This document shows, piece after piece, positions 8,748 to 16,956 of a DNA stretch of 64,000 nucleotides (the first letter of the stretch is position 1; each line of letters starts with the position of its first letter). Under the pieces are notes generated by a model that did no database searches, had not been told where the DNA came from, and was given only the letters and a program-made list of their open reading frames with translations. The translations under genes and the position numbers were made by a program. The DNA lies in contig NZ_QOHK01000007.1 in assembly GCF_003319175.1 (NCBI RefSeq), forward strand, positions 1 through 64,000. Direction: 5' to 3'. This DNA comes from Blastococcus sp. TF02-8 (GTDB lineage Bacteria; Actinomycetota; Actinomycetes; Mycobacteriales; Geodermatophilaceae).

Positions 8748-9100
8748 CTACCGGCCAGGCGCCGTCCGGCTTCGGCCAGGGGCGTCCAGCGGCCCGTCGT
8801 TCAGCACCCGCCCTCCACTCGGGTTCCGGCTTCGACGACCACGGGTCCCGCTGCAGGATCCCCATCGGGGCACGGAGGCGAGCGGCGAGTGTGCACTGGC
8901 TAGCACGCGGTCACTCATGCGACAACGGCCCGAGAACAGGGGGCTGACGCTGGCTGGCTCGCGCTCCGGCCACCCGTCCGCAGTTGGCCAGCGCTGGATC
9001 CCACCTGGCCGTTCCCTGGTGACGCATGACGTCGTGCTGACCGTCTCGGCGCTGGCATGTTCCCCGCCAGGGTGTCGGGGGTCAAAACTATGGTCCGAAC
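8748..9100. other. Intergenic stretch between divergent genes
   Basis: About 350 bases separate the leftward membrane protein gene from the rightward ATPase gene. Promoters for both must lie here, but I cannot point to clear -35/-10 boxes. No coding frame is convincing. Confidence 0.4.
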
Positions 9101-9336
9101 ATGCTTCGCCGACTCGATCTCAAGGCCCCATGGCGGTCCTTGGACAAGGGCTTCTGGCCTGACAACCTCCCGTCAGGCTGCCGCACAGTGGTCTACGGCC
9201 ACAACGGCAGCGGCAAGTCCACGCTGTCCGAGCTCCTCCTCAGCCTCGCCGAAGGTTCATGCGCCACGGGTGTTGTCTGGGAGCATGAGGACGGGCAGCG
9301 AACCACCGTCGGCTCGGGTGAAGTGAGCCCTTCATC
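9101..9336 (+). pseudogene. PrrC/RloC-like AAA_13 ATPase, 5' fragment cut by IS
   Basis: The frame from ATG 9101 encodes 'LKAPWRSLDKGFW' and a Walker A 'VYGHNGSGKSTLSELLLS' at about residues 31-48, then 'VGSGEVSPSS' before IS sequence begins at 9337. The matching remainder of the protein restarts after the IS. Joining base 9336 to base 10775 restores one frame of 762 residues with an intact N-terminal ATP-binding site. No clear ribosome-binding site precedes 9101. As it stands the fragment would be translated about 22 codons into the IS and stop at 9403. Confidence 0.82.
9328..9336. repeat. Target site duplication, left copy
   Basis: CCCTTCATC at 9328-9336 is repeated at 10766-10774. Nine bases is within the usual 8-9 base duplication of IS256-family elements. 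Confidence 0.8.
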
Positions 9337-10765
9337 AGTGGCGTCCACCAAGGTGGTGTGCGATCCCCGCCGCCCGGGTGAGGGCGTGGGCGTAGACGTG
9401 TAGGCGGCCACCGCGTGATTCTTCGAACTGAGTTCCCGCTCAAGATCGAGGAGTTCCACGCGATGACCGCTGCACCCATGATCGACCCTGCCCGCTTCCT
9501 GCACGAGCACTTGGAGCAGGCCAGCCCTGATCTGCTGCGGCAGATGCTGACCACGTTCATCAACACGCTGATGTCGGCGGAGGCCGACGCGGTCTGCGGC
9601 GCTGAGTACGGGCAGCGCAGCGCCGAGCGCACCAACGTCCGTAACGGCTACCGGCACCGCGACTTCGACACCCGCGCCGGCACCTTGGACGTCGCCATCC
9701 CGAAGCTGCGGGCCGGGTCGTACTTCCCCGACTGGCTGGTGGAGCGCCGCCGCCGCGCGGAGCGGGCGCTGACCACCGTGGTCGCCACCTGCTACCTGCT
9801 GGGGGTGAGCACCCGGCGGATGGAGAAGCTCGTGGAGTCCCTGGGCATCACCCGGCTGTCGAAGTCGCAGGTCAGCGAGATGGCCAAGGACCTCGACGCG
9901 CAGGTCGCTGACTTCCGGCACCGGCCGCTGGACGCCGGCCCCTACACCTTTGTCGCCGCCGACGCGCTCGTGCTCAAGGTTCGCGAGGGCGGGCGGGTGG
10001 TCAACGTGCACGCCCTGGTCGCCAGCGGAGTCAACGGCGACGGGCACCGGGAAATCCTCGGCCTGCAGGTCACCAGTGCCGAGGACGGCGCCGGCTGGCT
10101 CGGGTTCTTCCGCGACCTGACCGCCCGTGGTCTGACCGGCGTGCAACTGGTCACCTCCGATGCGCACCGCGGGTTGGTCGAGGCGATCGGCGCGACCCTG
10201 CCGGGTGCGGCCTGGCAGCGCTGCCGCACGCACTACGCGGCGAACCTGATGGCCGCCACTCCCAAGGGCTCTTGGCCGTGGGTGAAGGCGCTGCTGCACT
10301 CGGTCTACGACCAGCCAGACGCCAGCTCCGTGCACGCCCAGTTCGACCGGGTCCTCGACGCGCTGGCCGACAAGCTGCCGAAGGTGGCCGAGCACCTCGA
10401 GGGCGCCCGCGCCGACGTGCTGGCCTTCACCGCGTTCCCCAAGGAGGTCTGGAAGCAGATCTGGTCCAACAACCCGGCCGAACGGCTCAACCGGGAGATC
10501 CGCCGCCGCACCGACGTGGTCGGCATCTTCCCCGACCGCGACTCGGTGATCCGGCTCGTCGGCGCCGTCCTCGCCGAGCAGCACGACGAATGGACCGAAG
10601 GCCGCCGCTACCTCGGCCTTGACGTGCTGGCCCGCTGCCGCATCCGCCCCGTGAACGACACAACCGCCGACGAGGAGGTAACCACCCCGACCATTCCGGC
10701 GCTCAGCGCCTGACCGAACCGAAAATCACGCGGTCGCCGTCACACACCACGCCACCGGGCTTGAC
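9337..10765 (+). mobile_element. IS256-family insertion sequence
   Basis: The 1,429-base insert is bounded by a 9-base direct repeat and carries one transposase gene. The ends are only imperfect inverted repeats: a shared GTGGTGTGYGA occurs about 16 bases in from both ends (9353-9363 on the left). Size, duplication length and transposase all fit IS256. It splits an AAA_13 ATPase gene in frame, so it is a recent or at least cleanly preserved insertion. Confidence 0.85.
9463..10713 (+). CDS. IS256-family transposase
   Basis: The ATG at 9463 gives 416 residues, the usual IS256 transposase length; an upstream GTG at 9415 is possible. Family hallmarks are present: 'VRNGYRHRDFDTRAGTLDV' near the N-terminus, a first DDE aspartate in 'TFVAADALVLKVRE', a second in 'LVTSDAHRGL', and the C-terminal 'NNPAERLNREIRRRTDVVG' with the catalytic glutamate. 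The enzyme cuts and joins the IS ends. The frame is complete with no stops, so the element may still be active. Confidence 0.95.
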   Translation: MTAAPMIDPARFLHEHLEQASPDLLRQMLTTFINTLMSAEADAVCGAEYGQRSAERTNVRNGYRHRDFDTRAGTLDVAIPKLRAGSYFPDWLVERRRRAERALTTVVATCYLLGVSTRRMEKLVESLGITRLSKSQVSEMAKDLDAQVADFRHRPLDAGPYTFVAADALVLKVREGGRVVNVHALVASGVNGDGHREILGLQVTSAEDGAGWLGFFRDLTARGLTGVQLVTSDAHRGLVEAIGATLPGAAWQRCRTHYAANLMAATPKGSWPWVKALLHSVYDQPDASSVHAQFDRVLDALADKLPKVAEHLEGARADVLAFTAFPKEVWKQIWSNNPAERLNREIRRRTDVVGIFPDRDSVIRLVGAVLAEQHDEWTEGRRYLGLDVLARCRIRPVNDTTADEEVTTPTIPALSA

Positions 10766-12827
10766 CCCTTCATCTTCCATGGCGGTTTTCACGCGCAAGT
10801 GGGTTGAAGCGAACCTCGCCGACTTCCTTGACGGCGATAGCGCCTCGGCCATCGTGACTCTTGGGCGGGAGGCCATCGATGCCAAGGACGAAGAGGCGCG
10901 ACTTGAAGAGGAGGTCAAGCGGTTACGAGCGGACGCAGCCGAAGCTAAGAAGCACGAAAAGGCCGCGGACACCAAGGTTGAGAAGCTGACCCGGGACGTC
11001 CAGGACAGGATCATCTCCGAACTCAAGGAGTTCGACTACAACCACTTCACGAAGAACCGCTACTCCATCCCGAAGGTCCAAGACGAACTGCGTAAGTACA
11101 AGGGCGAGTTCCCCGACAGCAACGCGCACGCGGAGGCATTGAAGCGCTTGGGAGAGGGTGCCCCAGCTCCTGTCGCAGAGCTGCCTCCCCCGCCTGCTGG
11201 CATTGCTGGAGGACTGGCTAGGCTCTCCGAACTGTTAGCCGAGACTCCGACCCGAGTGGCCCTTGAAGCCCTTGAAGGGAACCCGACCGCTCAGGCCTGG
11301 GTCGAGCAAGGACTCGGGCTGCATAAGGACCTCGACCAGTGTCTCTTCTGCGCGGGAGATATCAGCCGCGACCGGCGCGATCAGCTCGCTTGGCACTTCG
11401 ACGAGAGCTGGCTTCGAATCCGCGGCGAGGCGAAGGACCTACTTGCCGAAGTCACCCGCGAGAGACAAGCGCTCGCGGCCTGGCATGTCGCGTTGCCGGC
11501 CTCCACGGGTCTCGCCAGCGAACTCCGGTCGGTCTACGAGGAAGCGGTGACGCAAGCGAGGGCTGAAGTCGACGAGCATGTGGCCACGCTTACACAGGTC
11601 GAGAGCGCACTCAACGCTAAGGTTTCTGACCCCAGCGTGACGCCCGAAGCGCCGGACTGGTCGGTGCTGAACAGCGCACCGTCCATCACGGTGCTCGCCC
11701 AGGCGGTCAACGAGCACAATCACCAGGCTCGTCGCCACGAGGAGGTCACCGCTGAGCGGAAGCAGACCGTCCTTGACCATCTGGTGGGGTCACACAGTGG
11801 AGCCTTCCGCGACCTCGAAGAACAGGCCAAGGACAGCGCCACAAAGAGCTTGACCAGCAAGAAGGCAGCGGAACTCGCGGAGCGGCGACTGGACGAGGTG
11901 CGGCAGGCGCAGTTCACCACCAAGGACATGGCCGACACCCTGACGCGCGACCTCGCCCGCGTCTACGGCAAGGACCATCTCAGCGTTGCTGTCACGGCGG
12001 ACGGGAAGTCCTACGCCTGTCGACGTGGTGACAAGCCAGGCACAGATCTCAGCCACGGCGAACGGACCACCCTCTCGCTCCTGTACTTTCTCCGGAAGCT
12101 CGAGGACGAGCAGGTACCCGGCGGCGACCCCTCGCAGCGGGTCGTGGTGATCGATGACCCGTCAAGCTCGCTCGACCGGGAAGCACTCTTTGCGACCCAT
12201 CAGTGGCTCATCGACACGCTGAAGGGCTTCGGCCAATACATCATCCTGACCCATGACTTCAGCCTGCTGAGGCTCTTCATCAAGTCCCACAAGAACGCGT
12301 GGGGCAGCTCCATGAAGCGAATCACACAGGGCAACGCTGACGAGATTCGCTTCCCGAAGGTCTCGTTCCTCGAGATGTACGCGGCGACAGTCGATGGCGA
12401 GCGCCGGTCGAAGGTAGGCAAGCTCCCTCGACTCCTGCTTAACAACACGTCGGAGTACGCCTACCTCTTCTCCATGGTCATGGCTGGGATCGCGGACTCC
12501 GAGGACCATGAGCGACTCTTCCTCTTGCCCAATGCAGCTCGCCGGGTCCTTGAGGTCTTCGCCAGCTACAAGGCGCCGCACCGAACGGACTTCTTGAAGC
12601 AGCTCGAGGTTCTCGTCCAGGCTCAAGATGGCGAACCGTTCCGCGACGTGTTCGACTTCTGCAACAGGTTCTCGCACGGCGAGGGCAGCGAGAGTGTTGA
12701 CGTGCTCGACGCCCGTGCTGTCCATGGACAGATTCGGCGATGCATGGAGTTCCTGCGAGCGATCGACAGTGAGCACTTCGAGCGCATGTGCACGGGGACC
12801 AACACCGATCCGGCGCTACTGCCGTAG
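10761..12827 (+). pseudogene. PrrC/RloC-like AAA_13 ATPase, 3' fragment
   Basis: This long frame lacks the Walker A but holds the rest of an AAA_13 protein. 'AVFTRKWVEANLADFLDG' follows the IS directly and is the conserved block after the P-loop in this family. Charged coiled coils flank a CxxC ('DQCLFCAGDIS', about residues 192-202). The C-terminal half has an ABC signature 'LSHGERTTLSLLYFL', Walker B 'RVVVIDDPSSSLD' and H-loop 'IILTHD'. The end carries 'NAARRVLEVF' and 'FCNRFSHGEG'. PrrC and RloC of this family are anticodon nucleases in phage defence; I cannot identify the nuclease triad here. Without its P-loop the fragment should be inactive. Confidence 0.82.
10766..10774. repeat. Target site duplication, right copy
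   Basis: CCCTTCATC matches 9328-9336 exactly. Deleting the IS plus one copy restores the reading frame of the interrupted gene. Confidence 0.8.
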
Positions 12828-13169
12828 CGGGTGGTGTCCGACTAGATCTCCCGCGGGGACTGACGTCCCCTGCATGTGGGACCAGTCGGGCGCCGAGGAC
12901 TACTGCAGTTTCTGTTGTTCGCGGTAGGGACTGATTCATGCTGCGACTGTGGTCTGAATGTGTGCTCGATTCAGAGGACGATCGTCGATCGGGCGATCTG
13001 CTGACCCCTCGCGCTGCGCCCGCAGGTCGGTCGATGTCCGCGCTGCCTACCTGGCTCGATCTTAGTCGCCAGCAGTTCCTCGACCTCGGGACTCGACTGC
13101 CAGCGGCCACGGCGGCGACGTCCGGGAGCCGAGCATCGCGCGGCCGGAGCGCTGGTCCACTATCTGCGC
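12828..13169. other. Intergenic stretch, nothing recognised
   Basis: About 340 bases between two convergent units. No coding frame, RNA or clear hairpin is supported. Confidence 0.4.
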
Positions 13170-13367
13170 TTACCGAAGACGATGCACCCTGACGGCTTTG
13201 GCCATGCCGTCGACCTGCATCCTGCCTCCGCTAATGACTACCAGTGGGCGATACTTGTACTGATAGCGGTAGTAGTACTCCGCCTGCTGCCATACCGACC
13301 CGTTCTCGAGCGTAACGACGGTGCTGCCATCCCAGCCCGTCCATGCGCCAGCTATCCGCGATCTCAA
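13170..13367 (-). CDS. Small protein with GWDG...NGSVWQQ motif
   Basis: A 65-residue frame starts at TTG 13367, with GGAGGT about 10 bases upstream and an in-frame TAG just before. The sequence 'GAWTGWDGSTVVTLENGSVW' followed by alternating Tyr/Arg ('YYYRYQYKYRP') and 'VDGMAKAVRVHRLR' resembles a compact beta-barrel-like domain seen at the ends of small bacterial proteins. The function is unknown. It is on the same strand as the ubiquitin-like operon but about 150 bases beyond it. The start codon is rare, so this could also be the tail of a decayed longer gene. Confidence 0.55.
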   Translation of the reverse strand: MRSRIAGAWTGWDGSTVVTLENGSVWQQAEYYYRYQYKYRPLVVISGGRMQVDGMAKAVRVHRLR

Positions 13368-13516
13368 TGCCTACTTCACCTCCAGCCCTTTTAGCGCCGT
13401 TCGGCGCATCTTGCCGCACAGCTCTGACCGATTCGCACGCCTTCGGGGGGTCTCTTCCAGTCAAACCACGTCACTGTCGTGCTCGAGGTAACTCATACAT
13501 CTCGTGACCGCCGGCG

Positions 13517-13921
13517 TCATGAGCGCCCCAGGAACCGGCGCAGCCAGCGGCTCAGCCTCGTCAGCACGCCGGCACGGGGAACGTCACCGTAGGTCTGTGC
13601 GCGCTGCGCGGTGTCGAGCTTGTGTGTCGCTAGTGCAGCACCTCGCGTCATGGGTCGGCACCAGACCACACGGTTTTGCCGGATCAGGTAGTGCGACCCG
13701 CACTCGAACTGTCCGTTGCCCACCGACGGAGACAGGGTCACCCGCCCGTCGAAGGTCAGGATCCAGTCTGCAGGGCCCAGCGGAGTCACGACCCTGACGC
13801 CACAGCCGCACGCGCATCGGTGGGAGGCGGTTGCGTACTCCATCGAGACGTACAGCAGCCCGTCGTCCAGGTCTGTCGGCACATACTCGACGAAGACGGG
13901 TTCGAGTTCTTCAGACTTCAC
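13517..13921 (-). CDS. DUF6527-like zinc-binding partner of ubiquitin-like operon
   Basis: The GTG at 13921 lies inside the end of the E1-like gene (11-base overlap), giving 134 residues. The core reads 'HRCACGCGVRVVTPLGP', then 'WILTFDGRVTLSPSVGNGQF' and 'CGSHYLIRQNRVVWC'. These cysteines and histidine look like a treble-clef or zinc-ribbon site, and the block order is that of DUF6527 proteins, which occur next to multi-ubiquitin and ThiF-type E1 genes. The role in the pathway (adaptor, ligase-like or protease-like) is not established. The C-terminus is basic. Its place in a three-gene overlapping operon argues that it acts on the Ubl or its conjugates. Confidence 0.8.
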   Translation of the reverse strand: MKSEELEPVFVEYVPTDLDDGLLYVSMEYATASHRCACGCGVRVVTPLGPADWILTFDGRVTLSPSVGNGQFECGSHYLIRQNRVVWCRPMTRGAALATHKLDTAQRAQTYGDVPRAGVLTRLSRWLRRFLGRS

Positions 13922-15143
13922 CGGTCGTGTCCGCCTCCGTCGGGCCGTCATCCTCGGCTTCGTCGTTGCCGTACTGGTTGATGATTTCGTTGGTGTCGAT
14001 TCGGTACAGGGAGTGCAGTTCGCTCTCGCTGTCGCTGTAGAAACCGCAACGCTTCTTGAATGCGATGACGGCCAGGATGGCGGTGAGCGCGTTGAGCTCG
14101 GCCACCTGGATGTTCGATTCGTACTCGTCGCCATCGCCGAGCTCGTAGGAGATCAGCTGGTGGTCCCGGATGTGACCCTGCTGCCCGGGCAGGCTCGTAG
14201 TGACGCGGAGAAGCCCGGCCAAGCCATTGGCGTCGTGCCGCACACCCAACCCGGTGTCGATGAAGGGCACTCCCGCGTCGGTCAGCGCGTCGACGATGAC
14301 CTTCTTGTCCTCGTTCGCGTCCATGGCGAGGAACACGAAGCTCATCTCGAGCAGCTCGTCGACGTTGTCCGCTGTCACGTACTCCGCGTGTGGCACGACG
14401 CCCCATCGCAGTCGTCCGTACCGGGCTGCGTGGTAGTCCACCTTGAGCGGGGCGGCGTTGAGTTCCTCGATGCTGGCCGCGCCCGGTGACCGGTAGGAGT
14501 TGTGAGTGGAGAAGACGTCGCCGTCGTAGACGTGCAGCTCACGGATCGGCGTCTTGGCGAGCAGATCGAGCAGGTATGCGCCGGTCCCTCCAAGACCGAC
14601 GATCGCGACCTTGGGCAGCGAGATCTTCTCCGCCAGGGCGGTGATGCCTGCGCGGCTGGAGTTCGTGTCCAGGTACTTGAACACGCTGTCGGTCTCGTCC
14701 GACGCGACCGGCTTGAACGTGGTGGGGATCGCCGTGGGGTCGATGGCCTGGGCGTGGCCGACGATCAGCCCGGCGTATGCGACCACCTTGTCGTAGTAGT
14801 TGGTGTAGCCGCGGCCGTGCGCCTTCATCGAGGAACTGCACGCCGCCATCAGGCCGCCGGCGAGCTGTATCGGTCCGCGCTGGTGGATCAGAGCCTGGAG
14901 CTCCATCCCCTCCTTGCTGTGCGGGATCTCGGTGAACCACATCACGTGGGTCTGCGGCGGAGTAGTGGTCTCGCCCTGGATGTCCAGGGGGCAGACGAGA
15001 CTGCCGCGGACGACGGTGCCTCCGGCGGTCACGAACGGGACGTCGTCGACGGCCAGGTGACCGGCGAAGATGCGGACGGCGTACCCCTCGTTGACGAGCC
15101 GCGACAGATCCGGGCTGTCACGAACGAGTCGTGGCAGTGACAT
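13911..15143 (-). CDS. ThiF-type E1-like enzyme with N-terminal DUF6791-like domain
   Basis: The 410-residue protein has two parts. Residues 1-150 resemble DUF6791 (Cys51 in 'RGSLVCPLDIQG', His66 and His75 in 'THVMWFTEIPHSKEGMELQ'). Residues about 175-370 are a Rossmann E1/ThiF domain with 'VAIVGLGGTGAYLLDLLAK' (ATP site), 'HVYDGDVFSTHNSYRSPGA' (Asp and Arg ligands) and 'FLAMDANEDKK'. E1 enzymes adenylate the C-terminus of ubiquitin-like proteins. A classic Cys-Thr catalytic pair is not obvious; Cys51, Cys102 and Cys366 are candidates. The gene starts inside the end of the Ubl gene (26-base overlap), which gives strict coupling. The C-terminal tail is acidic. Confidence 0.9.
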   Translation of the reverse strand: MSLPRLVRDSPDLSRLVNEGYAVRIFAGHLAVDDVPFVTAGGTVVRGSLVCPLDIQGETTTPPQTHVMWFTEIPHSKEGMELQALIHQRGPIQLAGGLMAACSSSMKAHGRGYTNYYDKVVAYAGLIVGHAQAIDPTAIPTTFKPVASDETDSVFKYLDTNSSRAGITALAEKISLPKVAIVGLGGTGAYLLDLLAKTPIRELHVYDGDVFSTHNSYRSPGAASIEELNAAPLKVDYHAARYGRLRWGVVPHAEYVTADNVDELLEMSFVFLAMDANEDKKVIVDALTDAGVPFIDTGLGVRHDANGLAGLLRVTTSLPGQQGHIRDHQLISYELGDGDEYESNIQVAELNALTAILAVIAFKKRCGFYSDSESELHSLYRIDTNEIINQYGNDEAEDDGPTEADTTGEV

Positions 15144-15396
15144 CGAAGCTCGTCCCCTTCTTCTTCACGGTCACCGAGGTGCCGGGCACCAGGGTTCCGC
15201 TACCCCCGTGCCCGCCCTTGGCCTTGCGATAGGCCACCGAGTAGATGACGTTGGGGTCCCTGTGGGGGAATCCCAGACCAACCACCTGCTCGTACGTGAC
15301 GGTCTCGGCGTCGACCTCGAAGCGCGACCCGTTGATCGCGATCTCGTAGTCCTTGTCCTTGGTCGGGTTCTTGGCCGACAGCTCGGCTTCGGTCAT
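15118..15396 (-). CDS. Multi-ubiquitin-domain type ubiquitin-like protein
   Basis: The ATG at 15396 is chosen (AGGGAG about 10 bases upstream), giving 92 residues; a longer frame upstream is non-conserved. The sequence shows the multi-ubiquitin (beta-grasp) pattern: 'YEIAINGSRFEVDAETVTYE', 'VVGLGFP', 'IYSVAYRKAKGGHGGSGTL' and 'VTVKKKGTSFDVTATTRS'. Only one domain copy is present, unlike proteins with two or more. The C-terminus is TTRS and not a di-glycine, so either another residue is activated, the tail is processed, or the protein is a non-covalent partner. It heads the E1/DUF6527 operon. Confidence 0.88.
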   Translation of the reverse strand: MTEAELSAKNPTKDKDYEIAINGSRFEVDAETVTYEQVVGLGFPHRDPNVIYSVAYRKAKGGHGGSGTLVPGTSVTVKKKGTSFDVTATTRS

Positions 15397-15461
15397 CACG
15401 CGCTCACTCCCTGGATCCGCGCCTGGCTCCCCAGGCGTCGTCGGTAGACGGTAGCAGCTCA

Positions 15462-15567
15462 TCACCCTTAGGGTGACGTGGCGATGACGACGGGCGTGTC
15501 GAGGAACGAGGCGGGTCGGCGGACCCGAGTCCGCCCGATAGGTTGTGCCGCATCACCCGAAGAGTGA
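15462..15567. promoter_or_regulatory. Twin 15-bp operators in divergent promoter region
   Basis: TCACCCTTAGGGTGA (15462-15476) is a perfect 7-base-arm palindrome with one central base. TCACCCGAAGAGTGA (15553-15567) shares 11 of its 15 bases. One lies upstream of the Ubl gene and the other just before the toxin gene start at 15575. Their placement suggests that the HTH antitoxin binds both and controls the two divergent operons together. The sites are seen; the binding protein is inferred. Confidence 0.6.
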
Positions 15568-15574
15568 AGGGCCG

Positions 15575-15883
15575 ATGGAGATCGAGTACCTCGATCGCGG
15601 AGCGCGTGATGCCGCGAGGCCGCCAGGTGTGCGGCCTCCGGACTGGAGCCATGCCGAGGTCAGCCGCCTGCGCCTCGTCGTTCAATGCATCCGAGCCGCG
15701 CGGATTCCCAGCGACGTACTGTCGCTGCGCTCCCTGCGCCTGCGCACCGATCGCGACGATCCCGGACGGGTCAGGACTGAACTGAGCTCCGACCGCGCCC
15801 TCACCCTCGCCTTCAAGGCAGACAGCAGCCCCATCACAGCGATGCTGGATATCGCGCCCACCAGAACGGACTCAGGACGATGA
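15575..15883 (+). CDS. HigB/RelE-type toxin candidate
   Basis: The ATG at 15575 (GAAGGG just upstream) gives 102 residues; a GTG at 15545 would overlap the operator. The start 'MEIEYLDRGARDA' resembles HigB-like toxins, and a leucine/arginine-rich middle is followed by 'RALTLAFKADSS'. Toxins of this type cleave mRNA at the ribosome. The TGA overlaps the ATG of the HTH-peptidase gene (ATGA), the usual toxin-then-antitoxin order of higBA. Catalytic residues cannot be assigned from sequence alone, and similarity is weak, so the toxin call leans on context. Confidence 0.65.
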   Translation: MEIEYLDRGARDAARPPGVRPPDWSHAEVSRLRLVVQCIRAARIPSDVLSLRSLRLRTDRDDPGRVRTELSSDRALTLAFKADSSPITAMLDIAPTRTDSGR

Positions 15884-16956
15884 GCGATCGCGTGCCCGAC
15901 CCGGTGCCAGTCGGCAGATTCCTCGCCGAGGAGATCGAAGCGCACGGGTGGACCCAGGCGGAATTCGCCGCCGTGCTCGGACGACCGGTGCAGTTCGTCT
16001 CCGAGATCGTAAACGGCAAGAAGGAAGTGACTCGTGAGTCGGCGGCACAGATCGGTGCAGCCCTGGGTCAGACGCCCGAGTTCTGGCTCAGCTTTCAGGA
16101 TGAATACTTGCTGAGTGAGCAGGCAAAGAGCACCAGGACTCAGCAGGAGTTGTCAGAAGTGCGACGCCGCGCGCGCCTTAACCGATTGGTGCCGGTCGCA
16201 ACGTTGCGCAAGCGTGGTGTATTAGTTGGAAAAGATCTAGACGAGCTCGAAGAAGAGGTAGCCGAACTCTTAGAGCTGGACAGCATCGACGACGACCCCG
16301 CCTTTCACATCGCCGCCCGACGGAGCAACCACGACGAGCCCGTCTCGTCTGTACAAGTCGCCTGGGTGGCATGTGTTAGGCGCGCGGCCCGCAAACGCAC
16401 AGGCGTCAAGCCGTTCTCCAAATCCAAGCTAGAGAGACTGGCGGCACAACTGCCCACACTGCTCAGTAGCCCAGCCGGCTTCCGCGGCCTGCCCGAAAGC
16501 TTCGCGGACGCTGGCCTCGTCCTCGTCTACGTCGAGGCACTACCGGGGGCAAAGATTGACGGCTGCGCGTTCATGCTCGGCAAGACCCCAACCATTGCGC
16601 TCTCAGGGCGAGGTAAACGCTTGGACAAAGTCTTGTGGACGCTATTGCACGAGGTGGCCCACGTCATTCTCGGCCATGTCTCGTCCGACGTGTTAGTGGA
16701 GACGCTGGACGACCAGGACGAAACGGACGACACGGAGAACGAGGCCGACAGGCGAGCGGGCGCCTGGCTTTTGCCTAGGCCGCTCCCGACACCGCCGGCG
16801 CGTATCGGCGCGGGATGGGTCGAGACCGTGGCGAGCGAGCGCCGCCTAGCGCCAATCGTGATCGTCGGCCAACTCCAGCAGAGTCAAGTGCTGGACTGGC
16901 GCACGACCCTCGCGCGCAACGCCCCGACCGTAACCGGAGTCCTCGAGACTTGGTGA
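15880..16956 (+). CDS. HigA-type HTH antitoxin fused to ImmA/IrrE metallopeptidase
   Basis: The 358-residue protein starts with a HigA-like XRE helix-turn-helix (about 10-65: 'GWTQAEFAAVLGRPVQFVSE', 'ALGQTPEFWLSFQ'). A helical linker follows, then a zinc-peptidase domain of the ImmA/IrrE family with 'WTLLHEVAHVILGH' (HExxH at 257-261) and 'ENEADRRAGAWLLP' supplying the downstream glutamate region. ImmA/IrrE domains cleave repressors or sense stress. It overlaps the toxin gene by ATGA. Base composition is less GC-rich than its neighbours, which fits horizontal cargo. Autoregulation through the twin operators upstream is likely. Confidence 0.88.
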   Translation: MSDRVPDPVPVGRFLAEEIEAHGWTQAEFAAVLGRPVQFVSEIVNGKKEVTRESAAQIGAALGQTPEFWLSFQDEYLLSEQAKSTRTQQELSEVRRRARLNRLVPVATLRKRGVLVGKDLDELEEEVAELLELDSIDDDPAFHIAARRSNHDEPVSSVQVAWVACVRRAARKRTGVKPFSKSKLERLAAQLPTLLSSPAGFRGLPESFADAGLVLVYVEALPGAKIDGCAFMLGKTPTIALSGRGKRLDKVLWTLLHEVAHVILGHVSSDVLVETLDDQDETDDTENEADRRAGAWLLPRPLPTPPARIGAGWVETVASERRLAPIVIVGQLQQSQVLDWRTTLARNAPTVTGVLETW

